64,000 nt of DNA, taken from the NCBI GenBank assembly GCA_963835555.1, contig CAWIGC010000038.1, positions 536,413 to 600,412 on the forward strand. Reading direction: 5' to 3'. The DNA is from Sulfopaludibacter sp963835555. GTDB lineage: Bacteria > Acidobacteriota > Terriglobia > Bryobacterales > Bryobacteraceae. How positions within the stretch are numbered: position 1 is the first letter of the stretch; the number at the start of each line of letters is the position of its first letter. A program made the translations under genes and the position numbers. Shown one piece after another: positions 1 through 10,211 of the stretch. Below the pieces are notes generated by a model that saw nothing but the letters and a program-made list of their open reading frames with translations, was not told where the DNA came from and searched no databases.

Positions 1-816
1 CGAGCTGTTCCTCACCGACGACCCGGCGCGCGCCCGCGAGCTGGCGCAGCAACTTCACGATCAGAACACCGAGCGCCAGCAGGTGGAAGCGGAGATCCGC
101 GAGACCTGCGAGCGAGTCTGCGCGGTGGACGACGCCGCCGCCGCGCTGGTCTACTACGGCGAGGACTGGCATCGCGGCGTGCTCGGCATTGTGGCCAGCC
201 GCCTGGTGGAGCGCTTCCACCGGCCCGGTGTTCGTGCTCGGGCGCAATCCGGAGGACGGCCTGGCGCAGGGCTCCGGCCGCAGCATCCCGGCGTTTCATC
301 TGCTGGAAGCGCTGGAATCCATGCCCGACCTGTTCGTGAAATTCGGCGGCCACCAGCACGCCGCCGGGCGTGACCCTGGAAGCCGCGCAGCGTGGAGGAG
401 TTCCGCGCAGCGCTTCAACGCCTATGCCGCCGCGCGGCTGACGCCCGAGGATTTTCTGCGCGCGAATGGAAATCGACGCGCGTGGTGGATCTCGCGCGAA
501 ATCGACGAGCCAGCGGTCGCGGAGATCTTCGCGCTGGCGCCGTTCGGCCACGGCAATCCGCCGCCGCTGTTCGCCGCGCTGGACGTGGAGGTGGCCGCGC
601 CCGCCGGTGGTGATGAAGGAAAAGCACCTGCGGCTCACCGTGCGGCAGAACGGCCGGACCCTCACGCTGAAGGCCTGGAATTTCGCCGCGCGCGCGGCCG
701 AGTTGCCGCCCGGCGCGCGCATCGACATCGCCTTTCAACTGGAAGAGGATGCCACCTCCGCCGCCCGCGGCTACGCTCCGTGGAGCGCCACCATGCTCGA
801 CTTCCGCCACTGTTGA
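1..816 (+). CDS. recJ: single-stranded-DNA exonuclease RecJ, C-terminal part (frameshifted, runs off left edge)
   Basis: The 3' end of a RecJ-type 5'-3' ssDNA exonuclease, used in recombination and mismatch repair. Visible motifs are WHRGVLGIVASRL and FGGHQHAAG (the DHHA1-domain signature) and FGHGNPPPLFAA, followed by the C-terminal OB-fold ending DFRHC before TGA at 814-816. The product is readable only by switching frames near 225, 370, 395, 460-485 and 600. Most switches are explained by one extra base in a CCGG, GGCG or CGCG context. Because the residues between breaks remain perfectly family-like, sequencing or assembly insertions are more likely than a dead gene. The N-terminal DHH catalytic domain lies outside the window. 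Confidence 0.88.
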
Positions 817-844
817 TGGAAACTCAAATGAGACAATATCTGTG

Positions 845-1798
845 ATGCAATTAGCGATTCAAGCTGAGGATGTGCGCGCGGCGGCGGAGCGGATCCGGCC
901 GCTGGCGCTGCGGACTCCGGTGATGACTTCTCCGAACTTCGATACCGAATCCGGCGTCCGGGTCTTTTTCAAGTGCGAGAACCTGCAGCGCGGCGGCGCC
1001 TTCAAGATCCGCGGCGCTTCCAACATGATTCTGTCCTTGCCCGGCGAGTCACTGGCGCGCGGAATCGTGACTTACTCTTCGGGGAATCACGCGCAGGCGG
1101 TGGCCATCGCGTCCAAGCATGTGGGCGCCCGGGCTACCATCGTGATGCCCGAGGATGCGCCGCGCTCTAAGATGGAGGCCACGCGCTCCCACGGCGCTCA
1201 CATCGTCACTTACAATCGCTTCACCGAAAGCCGCGAGGCGCTGGCCGCGGGAATTCTGAAGGAAAGCGGCGCTACGCTGGTGCCGCCGTTCGATCATCCC
1301 CTGATCATGGCCGGGCAGGGCACCGCCGCCATGGAACTGCTGGAAGAGACCGGGCCGCTGGACGCGCTGATCACGCCGGCCGGCGGAGGCGGCCTGCTAT
1401 CCGGCAGCGCCACCATCGCCAAGGCGCTCTACCCGGAGATACGCGTGTTCGGCTCGGAACCGGAGGGCGCCAACGATACGTTTCTTTCCATGGCGGCCGG
1501 CGAACAAGTGACGGTGGCGCATCCCCACACCATCGCCGACGGCCTGCGCTCTCCGCGGCCGGGTAACTTGACGTTCCCGGTGATGCGCAGCCTGGTCGAA
1601 CAGATCCTGCTGGTAACGGACGACGAAATTCGCGCCGCGGTGAAATTCCTGCTGCTGCACCTGAAGATTCTGGCGGAGCCCAGCGGCGCAGTCCCGGTCG
1701 CGGCCGTCCTGTTCCACAAACTGCCGCCGGGAATCCGCACCATCGGAGTCGTGATCTCCGGCGGCAATGTGGATTTCGAAGAGTTAGCGAAGTACTAA
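845..1798 (+). CDS. threonine/serine dehydratase (PLP fold type II)
   Basis: PLP-dependent beta-eliminating enzyme of the threonine dehydratase / serine racemase group, 317 residues. The Schiff-base lysine is K54 in GGAFKIRGA. The substrate-binding loop is SSGNHAQ (78-84), and the glycine-rich phosphate cup is PAGGGGLLSG near 180. It lacks the C-terminal ACT-like regulatory domain of biosynthetic IlvA, so it resembles the short catabolic TdcB / serine-threonine dehydratase form (2-oxobutyrate or pyruvate plus ammonia). ATG at 845 begins a typical N-terminus; the open frame upstream overlaps recJ and is not family-like. No clear Shine-Dalgarno is seen. Exact substrate cannot be decided from sequence. 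Confidence 0.92.
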   Translation: MQLAIQAEDVRAAAERIRPLALRTPVMTSPNFDTESGVRVFFKCENLQRGGAFKIRGASNMILSLPGESLARGIVTYSSGNHAQAVAIASKHVGARATIVMPEDAPRSKMEATRSHGAHIVTYNRFTESREALAAGILKESGATLVPPFDHPLIMAGQGTAAMELLEETGPLDALITPAGGGGLLSGSATIAKALYPEIRVFGSEPEGANDTFLSMAAGEQVTVAHPHTIADGLRSPRPGNLTFPVMRSLVEQILLVTDDEIRAAVKFLLLHLKILAEPSGAVPVAAVLFHKLPPGIRTIGVVISGGNVDFEELAKY

Positions 1799-1818
1799 AA
1801 GCACGAAGGAAGCTCAAC

Positions 1819-1905
1819 GCGGAGATGCGGAGTCGCGGAGATAAGACGCGGAGAAGATTTCGTTCGGTTTTCTCTGCGTTTTCCTCCGCGACTCCGCGAC
1901 TCCGC
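1819..1905. repeat. inverted repeat of GCGGAG/CTCCGC units
   Basis: A 22-nt arm at 1819-1840 pairs with 1884-1905, 20 of 22 positions complementary, around a 43-nt T-rich loop. The unit CGCGGAGT / ACTCCGCG is tandemly iterated. It lies in the 160-bp gap between the dehydratase and the SIMPL gene. It could act as a terminator-like structure, but there is no T-tract directly after the stem. A related unit recurs at 34460-34494. Confidence 0.6.
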
Positions 1906-1958
1906 GATAAAGACAATACGGCCTTCCGTTCGGTCATGCCGTCAGTTATGCTCGGACC

Positions 1959-3177
1959 ATGTTCAAGCGCCTGCTTCCACTGATTCTCTCGATGTCTGCC
2001 GCGGGGTTCGGCCAAGCCACCGGCGGCTCCACCGCGATTTCTGTGACCGCCACCCTGGGCCAGAATATTCAGCCCGATCAGACCATCTTCAATGTCACGA
2101 TTCAATCGCCGCTCACTACGACCCTGGATGACTTGACGTCCGCTCTGAAGGGCACTCCGCTCACGCCGGCCACTTTTTCGAACGTGACCTCCGTGCAAAT
2201 TTATGTCGAACAACAAACCGACCACCACGGCACTTAACTGGCTGTTCCAGCTTCCGGTTCCGCTGGCCGGAGTCAAGGATCAGGTGGCGGCCTTGCAAAC
2301 GCTCGCGGCCAGCCTCGGCAAGGCGCAGACGCCGCTCTCTCTTTCGTACACGGCGAGTGGACCCCAGGCTTCCGCCTCGGCGCAGGTGCAGGGCTGCGGC
2401 TTGGGCGACCTGGTCTCGGCCGCGCGCACCAAAGCGCAACAGATCGCCGAAGCCGCCAATGGCAAACGCGGGAATATCTCGGCGATGTCCTTCTCGGTCT
2501 CGACGATGATCGGGCCCGCCGCCGCCTCGCCGTATGTCATTCCGGCCTGTTCGCTGGGCGTCACCTTCGGCGGCGCGCAGCAGGTTCCGAATGCCATCAC
2601 GGTTTCGGCATCGCGCACCGTCAACGTGCCGCCGGACATGGTCACCATCTATGCTTATGTGGACAACGGCGCTATCGCCACGATCGATGGTGCGCTCGCC
2701 GCACTGCCGGGAAGCGGGTTCACGGCGGCGAACCTGTACAACTTCTCGGCCAACTCGCAGTCCGGCCAGTCCCTTCTGGAATGGGAGTTTTCCATGGCTC
2801 TGCCTTTCTCCAAAATGAACGACACCCTGGCAGCCTTGCAGCAAGCGGCCTCACAGAGTACGGCGGTCTCCTTCGGCGTGGGGGGAGCGCAACTTTCGCC
2901 GCAGTTACTGGCGGCGCAGGATTGCTCCTATGCGAGCTTGCTGAACGATGCGCAGGCACAGGCGCGCCAGGTGACCGCGGCGGCCGGAATCTCCCTGAAC
3001 GATCTGATTGCGGTTGGCGAGAGCAGTACGCCCACTGCGGCGTTCCGCTCGGGAGATTTTTCGCAGATCGTCACCGGCAACTTCACCATCTACAACCCGT
3101 TTACGGTCTCCTACCCCACTTATCCCAGCCAGCCCACCTCGTGCACCCTGGTAGCACGATACGGCATGGGCCAATGA
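1959..3177 (+). CDS. exported SIMPL (DUF541)-type protein, tandem copy 1 (one frameshift)
   Basis: Secreted or periplasmic protein with two successive SIMPL-like domains. The signal peptide is MFKRLLPLILSMSAAGFGQ. Domain 1 starts at AISVTATLGQNIQPD and domain 2 at AITVSASRTVNVPPD. Each shows the family hallmark of an Ala-rich helix (AQAQARQVTAAAGISL) before LNDLIAVGES. A single extra base near 2195-2203 breaks the frame; the sister copy has no shift there, so the intact product would be about 405 residues. The function of the SIMPL family is not settled, and no partner is evident. Copy 2 begins one base after this stop, so the pair is probably co-transcribed. Confidence 0.75.
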
Positions 3178-3178
3178 T

Positions 3179-4358
3179 ATGTTCAAGCACCTGCTTCCAC
3201 TGATACTCTCGATATCCGCCGCGGGGTTCGGCCAGGCCACTGGCGCCTCCACGGCGATTTCTGTGACTGCGACGCTGGGCCAGAATATTCCACCCGATCG
3301 GACCATCTTCAATGTCACCATTCAATCGCCGCTCACTACGACCCTCGATGACCTGACGGCCGCGCTGAAGGACGCCCCGCTCACTCCGGCGACTTTTTCG
3401 AATGTGACCTCCGTCCAGTATTCTTTCAACAACAAGCCACCCACTGTGGAACTGAACTGGCAATTCCAGCTTCCCGTGCCGCTGGCCAACGTCAAGGATC
3501 GGGTAGCAGACCTGCAAGCTCTCGCGACCGCTCTCGGCAAGGCGCAGACACCACTCTCGCTTTCGTACACGGCGAGTGGGCCGCAGACTTCCACTCAGGC
3601 ACAGACGCAGGGCTGCGGCTTGAGCGACCTTGTCTCCGCCGCGCGCACTAAGGCGCAACAGATCGCCGGGGCCGCCAATCGCAAACCCGGGAATATCTCG
3701 GCGATGTCTTTTTCGGTTTCGACCAGGATCGGGCCGTCCGCCGCAGCGCCCTATGTCATTCCGGCCTGTTCGCTGGGCGTCACGTTCGGCGGCGCGCAGC
3801 AGGTCACCGAGTGCCATCACGGTTTCGGCATCGCGCACCCTCAACGTGCCGCCGGACATGGTGACCATTTACGCCTATGTGAGCAATGGCGCCATTACGA
3901 CGATCGATGGGGCGCTCGCCGCGCTGCCGGGAAGCGGATTCACCGCTGCGAACCTGGTCAACGTCTCGGCCAGTCCGGTCGCTCTGGGATGGCGGTTTTC
4001 CGTGGCGGCGCCGTTCTCGAAGATGAAGGATATCCTGGCAGCCTTGCAGAAAGCGGCCTCGCAGAACACGGCCGTCTCCTTCGGAGTCAGTGGAACGCAG
4101 CTATCGCCGGAATTGCTGGCAGCGCAGGATTGCTCGTACGCGAGCCTGCTCAACGATGCGCAGGCGCAGGCACGCCAGGTCACCGCGGTGGCCGGTATTT
4201 CGCTGAACGACCTGATTTCGGTGAGCGAGAGCCCCGTCACTACGCCTGTGTACGCATCTCGCTTGGGAAGCTTCCTACTTGGAGGCGTCAGCACGATCTA
4301 CGATCCCAGCCAGACTGCCTCCTGCACCCTGGTGGCGCGGTATGGCATGGGCCAGTGA
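3179..4358 (+). CDS. exported SIMPL (DUF541)-type protein, tandem copy 2 (one frameshift)
   Basis: Paralogue of the preceding gene. It has nearly the same signal peptide, the same two-domain layout and the same C-terminal TCTLVARYGMGQ (copy 2 ends ASCTLVARYGMGQ). It is slightly shorter near the end: the segment after LNDLISVSES is rearranged relative to copy 1. Its own one-base insertion lies near 3810, after VTFGGAQQV, at a site where copy 1 is intact. Each copy therefore supports the reading frame of the other. The two genes arose by a recent tandem duplication. The 3' end is 1 bp from the end of convergent typA. Confidence 0.75.
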
Positions 4359-4359
4359 C

Positions 4360-6157
4360 TCAGCGCTGATTGGCTTTGAGGACCTTTTTTCGCAGGCGGA
4401 TAGACAGGGGAGTCACTTCGACGAATTCGTCTTCTTTGATGAATTCGATGGCCTGCTCCAGATTCAGAATCCGTGGCGGCACCAGGCGGATGGCTTCGTC
4501 GGCGGTGGAAGCGCGCATGTTGGTGAGCTTCTTTTCCTTGACGATATTCACGTCCATGTCGGAATCCTTGGCATTTTCGCCGATAATCTGGCCTTCATAG
4601 ACTTCGGCGCCAGGCGCGATAAAGATCTCGCCGCGTTCCTGCAGATTGAACATGGCATGCCCGGTGGCTTTGCCGGAACGGTCGGCAACCATCGATCCGG
4701 TGGGCCGCATGGTAATTTCGCCCTGCCATTCGATGTAGCCGTGAAAGAGCGAGTTCATGATGGCGGTGCCGCGCGTATCGGTCAGTACTTCGCTGCGCAG
4801 TCCGATCAGGCCGCGCGAGGGCACCAGGAATTCAATGCGTACCCGGCCGGAACCGTGGTTCACCATCTTGGTCATCTTGCCCTTGCGGATGCCCAGCTTT
4901 TCGATGACCACGCCCAGGAAGTTCTCGGGACAATCGACAATCAGGTGTTCCAGCGGCTCGCACAGTTTGTGATCGATGGTGCGCGTCAGAATCTCCGGCT
5001 TACCCACCATCAGTTCATAGCCTTCGCGCCGCATCATCTCGATCAGGATGGCAAGCTGCAATTCGCCGCGGCCCATCACCTTGAAAGTGTCGTGGCCCAG
5101 TTCCTCCACCTTGATGGATACGTTGGTGAGGAGTTCTTTATCCAGGCGCTCCCGCAGATTGCGCGAAGTGACCCATTGCCCCTCGCGGCCGGAAAACGGA
5201 GAGGTGTTGATGGTGAACGCCATCGCGATGGTGGGCTCGTCAATGTGGATGGGCGGCAGCGGGCTGGGCGTTTCCGCGCTGGTGACGGTTTCGCCGATGG
5301 TAATGCCTTCCACCCCGGCGATGGCCAGAATGTCGCCCGCCTGCCCCAGCGTTTCATCCACTCGCTTGAGGCCTTCGAAAGAATAGAGCTTGGTGATTTT
5401 GGTGGTGTGCATGGAGCCATCGCGCTTGGCAATGGCCACGGTATCGCCGTATTTCAGAACGCCGTTGAAGACGCGCCCGATGCCCAGCCGGCCCAGGTAG
5501 TCGCTGTAATCCAGGTTGGCGATCAGCATCTGGAGTACCCCTTCCGGGTCGGCCTTGGGAGGGGGAATGTGTTCCAGAATCGCGTCGAACAGCGGGCGCA
5601 GATCGGTGGAGGGATCCTCCATGGTCTTCTTGGCCACGCCGGTCTTGGAGATGGTGTAGAACACCGGAAAATCAAGCTGATCCTCGGTGGCGTCCAGGTC
5701 GATGAACAGATCGTAGATCTCGTTCGAGCACTTCCTGTACGCGCGCATCCGGGCGGTCTATCTTGTTGATGACCACGATGGGCGGCAGCTTGGCTTCCAA
5801 AGCCTTGGAGAGCACATAGCGGGTCTGCGGCAGCGGGCCTTCGCTGGCATCCACCAAAAGCATCACGCCATCCACGATCTTCAGCGCGCGCTCCACTTCT
5901 CCGCCGAAATCGCTGTGGCCGGGCGTATCGACGATGTTGATCTTCACGCCGTGATAACGCACGCCGGTGATCTTGGCAAGGATGGTGATCCCGCGCTCGC
6001 GTTCCAGATCGTTGGAATCCATGACGCGGTCCACGTGCTCTTCATGTTTGCCGAAGATGCCGCTCTGGTTGAGCATGGCATCCACCAGCGTGGTCTTGCC
6101 GTGGTCCACATGGGCGATGATCGCGATGTTGCGGATGTTGGGATTACTAATTTTCAT
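4360..6157 (-). CDS. typA: ribosome-associated translational GTPase TypA/BipA (one frameshift)
   Basis: Elongation-factor-like GTPase that binds the 70S ribosome and is needed for growth under stress. The N-terminus MKISNPNIRNIAIIAHVDHG contains the P-loop (AHVDHGKTT), then DTPGHSDFGGEVERAL (G3) and NKIDRPDAR (G4). Domains II, III and V and the BipA-specific C-terminal domain follow, ending at PLSIRLRKKVLKANQR. One frame break lies at about 5720-5745, between QEVL and NEIYDLFIDLDA. Sequence on both sides is fully conserved, so an indel error is likely. Combined length is about 599 residues, usual for TypA. Confidence 0.93.
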
Positions 6158-6414
6158 GAGTGGGAGATACTGCGTGAGTTACTGAACTCTTAGTTTAACA
6201 TGGGGCGGCTTCCATCTATGCGTAATAGCACAGTCTACGTTTTCACAGTACGAGGGTACTATATGGGTGATAGTCACATTCGCCGCCTCACGCCTGAAAT
6301 TGTTAACTTATGTTGCAATCCTTACAACTTTTCGCGTCGCAGGCGATAATACATTTTATCCAAATTATGTTTTATGGTACGGTATCGCCATAAGGCTTGA
6401 AATGGGAGGCGCCC

Positions 6415-6915
6415 ATGCCCGATGTGGTAGAAAAGGGTACTCACAGTCCCAGGAATTCGCTTTGCGTGGTGGGAGCGGAAGCTCTACTGGTGCTCCTGCC
6501 ATTTGTTGTAATGGCAATCGTGCTTGCCCAAAAAGGCGAATTGTCCAAACTCGCCTCTATGCCCGAATGGGGGGTTGCTTCCTCTGCCCTGATCGGGTTG
6601 TCGATGGTCAGGTTCGCGGCGGGATTGTTGCATGCGCGCGCCCCGGTGGAAGGGCTCGCCTGGGAAAGAGTGCTGCTTCTCTTTGCCCTCATCGTCGTCC
6701 TTGGCCTGGTACCTTCCCTCCTCGTGCTTTCCCTGGTCCTGATCGCCAAAACTCCGTCTACTTACCTGTCGGCGATGCAGATCATCTTTTTCCTCCTGTC
6801 TCTGTTTCTGTTCATTTCACTGGGATGGGCCGGGGAGCACGTGCTTACCGAATCCACCGAGGCCGAAAAGGAGCATGAACTCACCGTGCTGCGATCCCGC
6901 GCCGCCGGCGATTGA
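6415..6915 (+). CDS. small integral membrane protein of unknown function
   Basis: 166-residue protein with four hydrophobic segments (roughly 20-45, 57-75, 88-115 and 122-145) and a short charged C-terminal tail, ESTEAEKEHELTVLRSRAAG. ATG at 6415 is chosen because GGGAGG lies five bases upstream; an alternative TTG at 6397 would put the SD inside the gene. No family is recognised. It is isolated by more than 200 bp from divergent typA and converges on the ABC exporter genes. Confidence 0.7.
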   Translation: MPDVVEKGTHSPRNSLCVVGAEALLVLLPFVVMAIVLAQKGELSKLASMPEWGVASSALIGLSMVRFAAGLLHARAPVEGLAWERVLLLFALIVVLGLVPSLLVLSLVLIAKTPSTYLSAMQIIFFLLSLFLFISLGWAGEHVLTESTEAEKEHELTVLRSRAAGD

Positions 6916-6920
6916 CACCT

Positions 6921-9362
6921 CTACTCGGTCAGAACGTCGATAGGATTCAGCCGCGCCGCCACGCGTGCGGGATACAATCCCGCCAGCACCGTCACACACC
7001 AGATCAGCAGCAGCGCGGCGCAAAGCAGCAGCCACGGCGGGTGGAACTGGATGGTCCAGCCGAAGCTCTGCTTGTTGACCACGAAAACCAGAAGCAGCGA
7101 GAGCACAAAGCCCAGCGCCAGCCCCAGCACGGCGGCGAACAGCCCCAGGAAGGCCGCTTCGGTGAGAATCATGCCGCGAATCTGGCCGCCGGACGCGCCC
7201 AGGTACCGCAGCAGGCCGAGTTCCCTGCGCCTGTCCAGCACCAGTGCCAGCAGCGAATTGGCAGCGCCCAGCATGGCCACCAGCACTGCCACTGCTTCCA
7301 GCGCCCAGGTGATGGAAAACGTCCGGTCGAACACCTCCATGCTGAGGCGGCGCAATTGCCGGTTGGGCGCGATCGCCACTCCCATGCCCGCGGTGCGCAG
7401 TTGCATCTGGCGCTGCACGGCTTCCGCATCGGCGCCGGGCGCCAGGTACACCGCAATATTGGTCACCGGCTGCGCCGGCAGATACCGCAGCAGGGTGGAG
7501 CGGTCCACAATCAGGAAGCCCTGGCTACTGGAATAGTCGTAATAAATGCCGGCGATGGTGAAGGTGACGGTGCGGTCTCCCAGGGAGAGGGCGAGACGGT
7601 CTCCGGGCTTGACGGAGAACTTGGTGGCGAAAGGCTCGGTGACGATCGCGCGGTCCTGCCCCGGCAGGGAACGCAGAATGGCGTCGCGGTCCTCTCCGCG
7701 CAGGAAGCGCAGCCTGCCGTAGCGGCGGACCACCTCCAGATTGCCGGCGCCCAGCGTGGCCCGTTCGCCGCGAAAGTGGAATTCCAGCGCGTGAAACAGA
7801 TCCGTGGCCGCGACCCCGGGAATGCCGGCGACAATTCCCGCCACTTCCGGCGGCAGCGCGGGATGCACGCCGGCGCTCGCCTGCACCGAAGGTCCGACGT
7901 ACAGATCGGCGCGCAATTGGACGTCGAGCCACAGCGCCACGGTTTCGCGAAAGCTGCCGACCATAATCCCCACGCTGGCCATCATGGCTATCGCAGTGGC
8001 CAGCGCACCCACCACCACCGACGTTCGGGAAAGCGATGCCGCCAGGCTCCGGCCGGCCAGCAGGCTTTCCACCCTCCGCGCCGTCACGGCCCGCGTGACC
8101 CGGTTGACCGCCAGCACCAGTGCGGGCGCAGCCAGGGCCGCCGAGCCGATGCACAATAGCGCCGACACATACCCGCCCACCGGGTAGCCGTCTATGGCCT
8201 TGGCCAGCGACGCCGCGTATGCCAGCACGGCCAGCATAGCCGACCATGCCAACCCCCGGCGCCAGCGCAGCCGGGCGTGATGCTCGTGCGCCCCGCGGCT
8301 CATGGCCTCGGTGGGCGCCACGTCCATGGCTTCGCGCGCCGGAGCCAGGGCGGAAACCAGCGCCACCGCAATTCCGGTGACCAGAGCCACACTCCATTCG
8401 TGGAGCGTCAGCTCCACCGGCGTGGGCCGGCTGGTGGTGTACAGCGCATTCACCGTGACCGAAATCAATTGCACCGTGCCGCCCGCCAGCGCTCGTCCCA
8501 GCACGATTCCCAGCAGGGCGCCGGCCATGCCGAACAGCAGCGCTTCGGTCAGGAACAGCGTCAGAATCGTGCCGCGCGAAGCACCCATCGCCCGCAGAAT
8601 TCCGATTTCCGCACGCCGCCGCACAATGCTCACCGAGATGGTGTTGTAGATGAGAAACGCGCCCACCACCAGCGAGATATAGCTGAGCACCCGCAGATTC
8701 CACCGGAACGCGCGCAGCATCCGCTGGTTCTCATCGCTCCGCGCACCCGGCTTTTCGATGAAGTACCCCTGCGGCAGCAGGGCGCGGATGGCCCGCTCCA
8801 CGCGGTCGAAACTCTCGTCCGGCCCCACGGCCACGTCGATGCGGTCCAGCTTGCCGTACCGCTTGATGGCCTGTTGCGCCTCGGCGATATCCAGCGCTGC
8901 GAATTCCGCCTGGGGGACATCGATTGTGCGGGTCACACGGAAACTCCGCGGCCGGCCGGCCAGGTTCAGCGTCACCACCGCGGGCCAGTGGAGCCGCGCG
9001 GCCAGCGCCCGGGTGAGCACCACGCCATCCTCTCCCAGCAGATCGAACCCGTACAGCGGCACCGAACCAATGGCGGAGATAGTCGCTTGGGCCTCCACGA
9101 CCGGAGAGAAATGGACGTCGAAGGGGAGCGCGGTCAACGGAGCCATCCAGCGCTCGTCGATTCCGCCGTTGGCGCGAATCTCCAGGTCGTTCTTGCCGGT
9201 CAGGGTCTGCATGGACGAGCGGAAACTGCCGGTGGCGGCATCGCCGGCCAGGTCGATCGCCACGATCACGGCCACTCCCAGCGCTACCGCCAGGGTGGTG
9301 AGCACCGTACGCAGCAGGTCGCGGCGCAGCGGGCGCAGAATCAGGGTGCGAAACAGATTCAT
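6921..9362 (-). CDS. ABC transporter permease, FtsX/MacB superfamily (YbbP-like)
   Basis: 813-residue inner-membrane permease. An N-terminal membrane helix (about 15-38) is followed by a MacB-type periplasmic domain. A first FtsX block contains the INTISVSIVRRRAEIGILRA-type cytoplasmic motif. A second periplasmic region and a second FtsX block (RRRELGLLRYLGASGGQIRG) end at ARLNPIDVLTE. Two FtsX blocks in about 800 residues match the YbbP/DevC-like architecture rather than single-block LolC or MacB. It overlaps its ATPase gene by 4 bp (ATGA), indicating translational coupling. Such pairs act as mechanotransmission machines or exporters of hydrophobic or lipid-linked substrates; the substrate is unknown. 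Confidence 0.88.
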   Translation of the reverse strand: MNLFRTLILRPLRRDLLRTVLTTLAVALGVAVIVAIDLAGDAATGSFRSSMQTLTGKNDLEIRANGGIDERWMAPLTALPFDVHFSPVVEAQATISAIGSVPLYGFDLLGEDGVVLTRALAARLHWPAVVTLNLAGRPRSFRVTRTIDVPQAEFAALDIAEAQQAIKRYGKLDRIDVAVGPDESFDRVERAIRALLPQGYFIEKPGARSDENQRMLRAFRWNLRVLSYISLVVGAFLIYNTISVSIVRRRAEIGILRAMGASRGTILTLFLTEALLFGMAGALLGIVLGRALAGGTVQLISVTVNALYTTSRPTPVELTLHEWSVALVTGIAVALVSALAPAREAMDVAPTEAMSRGAHEHHARLRWRRGLAWSAMLAVLAYAASLAKAIDGYPVGGYVSALLCIGSAALAAPALVLAVNRVTRAVTARRVESLLAGRSLAASLSRTSVVVGALATAIAMMASVGIMVGSFRETVALWLDVQLRADLYVGPSVQASAGVHPALPPEVAGIVAGIPGVAATDLFHALEFHFRGERATLGAGNLEVVRRYGRLRFLRGEDRDAILRSLPGQDRAIVTEPFATKFSVKPGDRLALSLGDRTVTFTIAGIYYDYSSSQGFLIVDRSTLLRYLPAQPVTNIAVYLAPGADAEAVQRQMQLRTAGMGVAIAPNRQLRRLSMEVFDRTFSITWALEAVAVLVAMLGAANSLLALVLDRRRELGLLRYLGASGGQIRGMILTEAAFLGLFAAVLGLALGFVLSLLLVFVVNKQSFGWTIQFHPPWLLLCAALLLIWCVTVLAGLYPARVAARLNPIDVLTE

Positions 9363-10042
9363 GCGCGCTCGATGGTCTGGATGCGTCCGTCCCGCAGGTG
9401 TACCCGCACACCGGCGATGGCCGCCGCCTCCGCGCTATGGGTCGCCATGAGTACCGTGGCGCCGAACCGCGCGGCGCTTTCGCGCAGGAGCGCCAGCACC
9501 TGATCGCCGCTGGCCGTATCCAGATTCCCGGTAGGCTCGTCGGCAATCAGTACGTCGGGCGAGTGCACCAGGGCGCGCGCAATCGCCACGCGCTGCATCT
9601 GGCCGCCGGAAAGCTGGTAAGGCAGGCTCGCCGCCTTGTCTTCGAGTCCCACCCAGCGCAGGCGGTCGCGCGCCGTGTCCCGCGCTTTGGGGGTGCGCGC
9701 CAGCAGCAGCGGCAGTTCCACATTTTCCAGGACGGTGAGAGTGGGCAGCAACTGGAAGAACTGGAACACGAACCCCACCCGGCGGCGGCGCAGGGCGGTG
9801 AGTTCGCCCTCATTCAAAGACGCGGTGGAACGGCCGTCGATCAGCACTTCGCCGGCACTGGGGAAATCCATGGCGCCCGCCAGGTTGAGCAGGGTGGTCT
9901 TGCCGCATCCACTGCGGCCCAGCAGCGCCGTAACGGTTCCTGCTTCAGCGGCAAGCGACACCTGGTGCAGTACTTCCACCGGCTGTCCCTGGTCGCGATA
10001 GGTTTTCGAAACAGCGCGGAGTTCCACGCGGGGCGGGGGCAT
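9359..10042 (-). CDS. ABC transporter ATP-binding protein (YbbA/LolD-like)
   Basis: 227-residue ATPase of the MacB/LolD/YbbA branch that energises the overlapping permease. Walker A is GRSGCGKTT near residue 42, the Q-loop is FQFFQLLP, the signature is LSGGQMQR, and Walker B is VLIADEPTGNLD. The length and order (ATPase first, permease second, 4-bp overlap) match ybbA-ybbP. It is the first gene of the two-gene operon. Confidence 0.92.
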   Translation of the reverse strand: MPPPRVELRAVSKTYRDQGQPVEVLHQVSLAAEAGTVTALLGRSGCGKTTLLNLAGAMDFPSAGEVLIDGRSTASLNEGELTALRRRRVGFVFQFFQLLPTLTVLENVELPLLLARTPKARDTARDRLRWVGLEDKAASLPYQLSGGQMQRVAIARALVHSPDVLIADEPTGNLDTASGDQVLALLRESAARFGATVLMATHSAEAAAIAGVRVHLRDGRIQTIERA

Positions 10043-10145
10043 CTGCTTTCATTTTATGGGATGCCGGCGGAAGGCACGGAGCGCCAGTAATTGTGGGATT
10101 CGGCGGCGAATATCCACGGGAATGTGGTTGGATGCAAAAAACAAT

Positions 10146-10173
10146 TTGCATTAGGAATGTTTTCTGATATTCT
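10146..10173 (+). promoter_or_regulatory. possible sigma-70 promoter of the HTH gene
   Basis: TTGCAT at 10146-10151, a 16-bp spacer, and TATTCT at 10168-10173. It sits in an AT-rich patch 39 bp upstream of the ATG at 10212. The -35 box is weak, so this is tentative. Confidence 0.35.
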
Positions 10174-10211
10174 GGAATCGCTCTGGCACTCAATTAAACC
10201 GCGCGAGAACT

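Noticed and set aside
4279..5769. Plus-strand open frame of about 496 codons opposite typA
   Set aside because: Antisense shadow of typA; no plausible product.
6361..6415. GATAAT near 6352 as a -10 box for the small membrane protein gene
   Set aside because: The best -35 candidate at 17-bp spacing (TTACAA) matches the consensus at only three of six positions.
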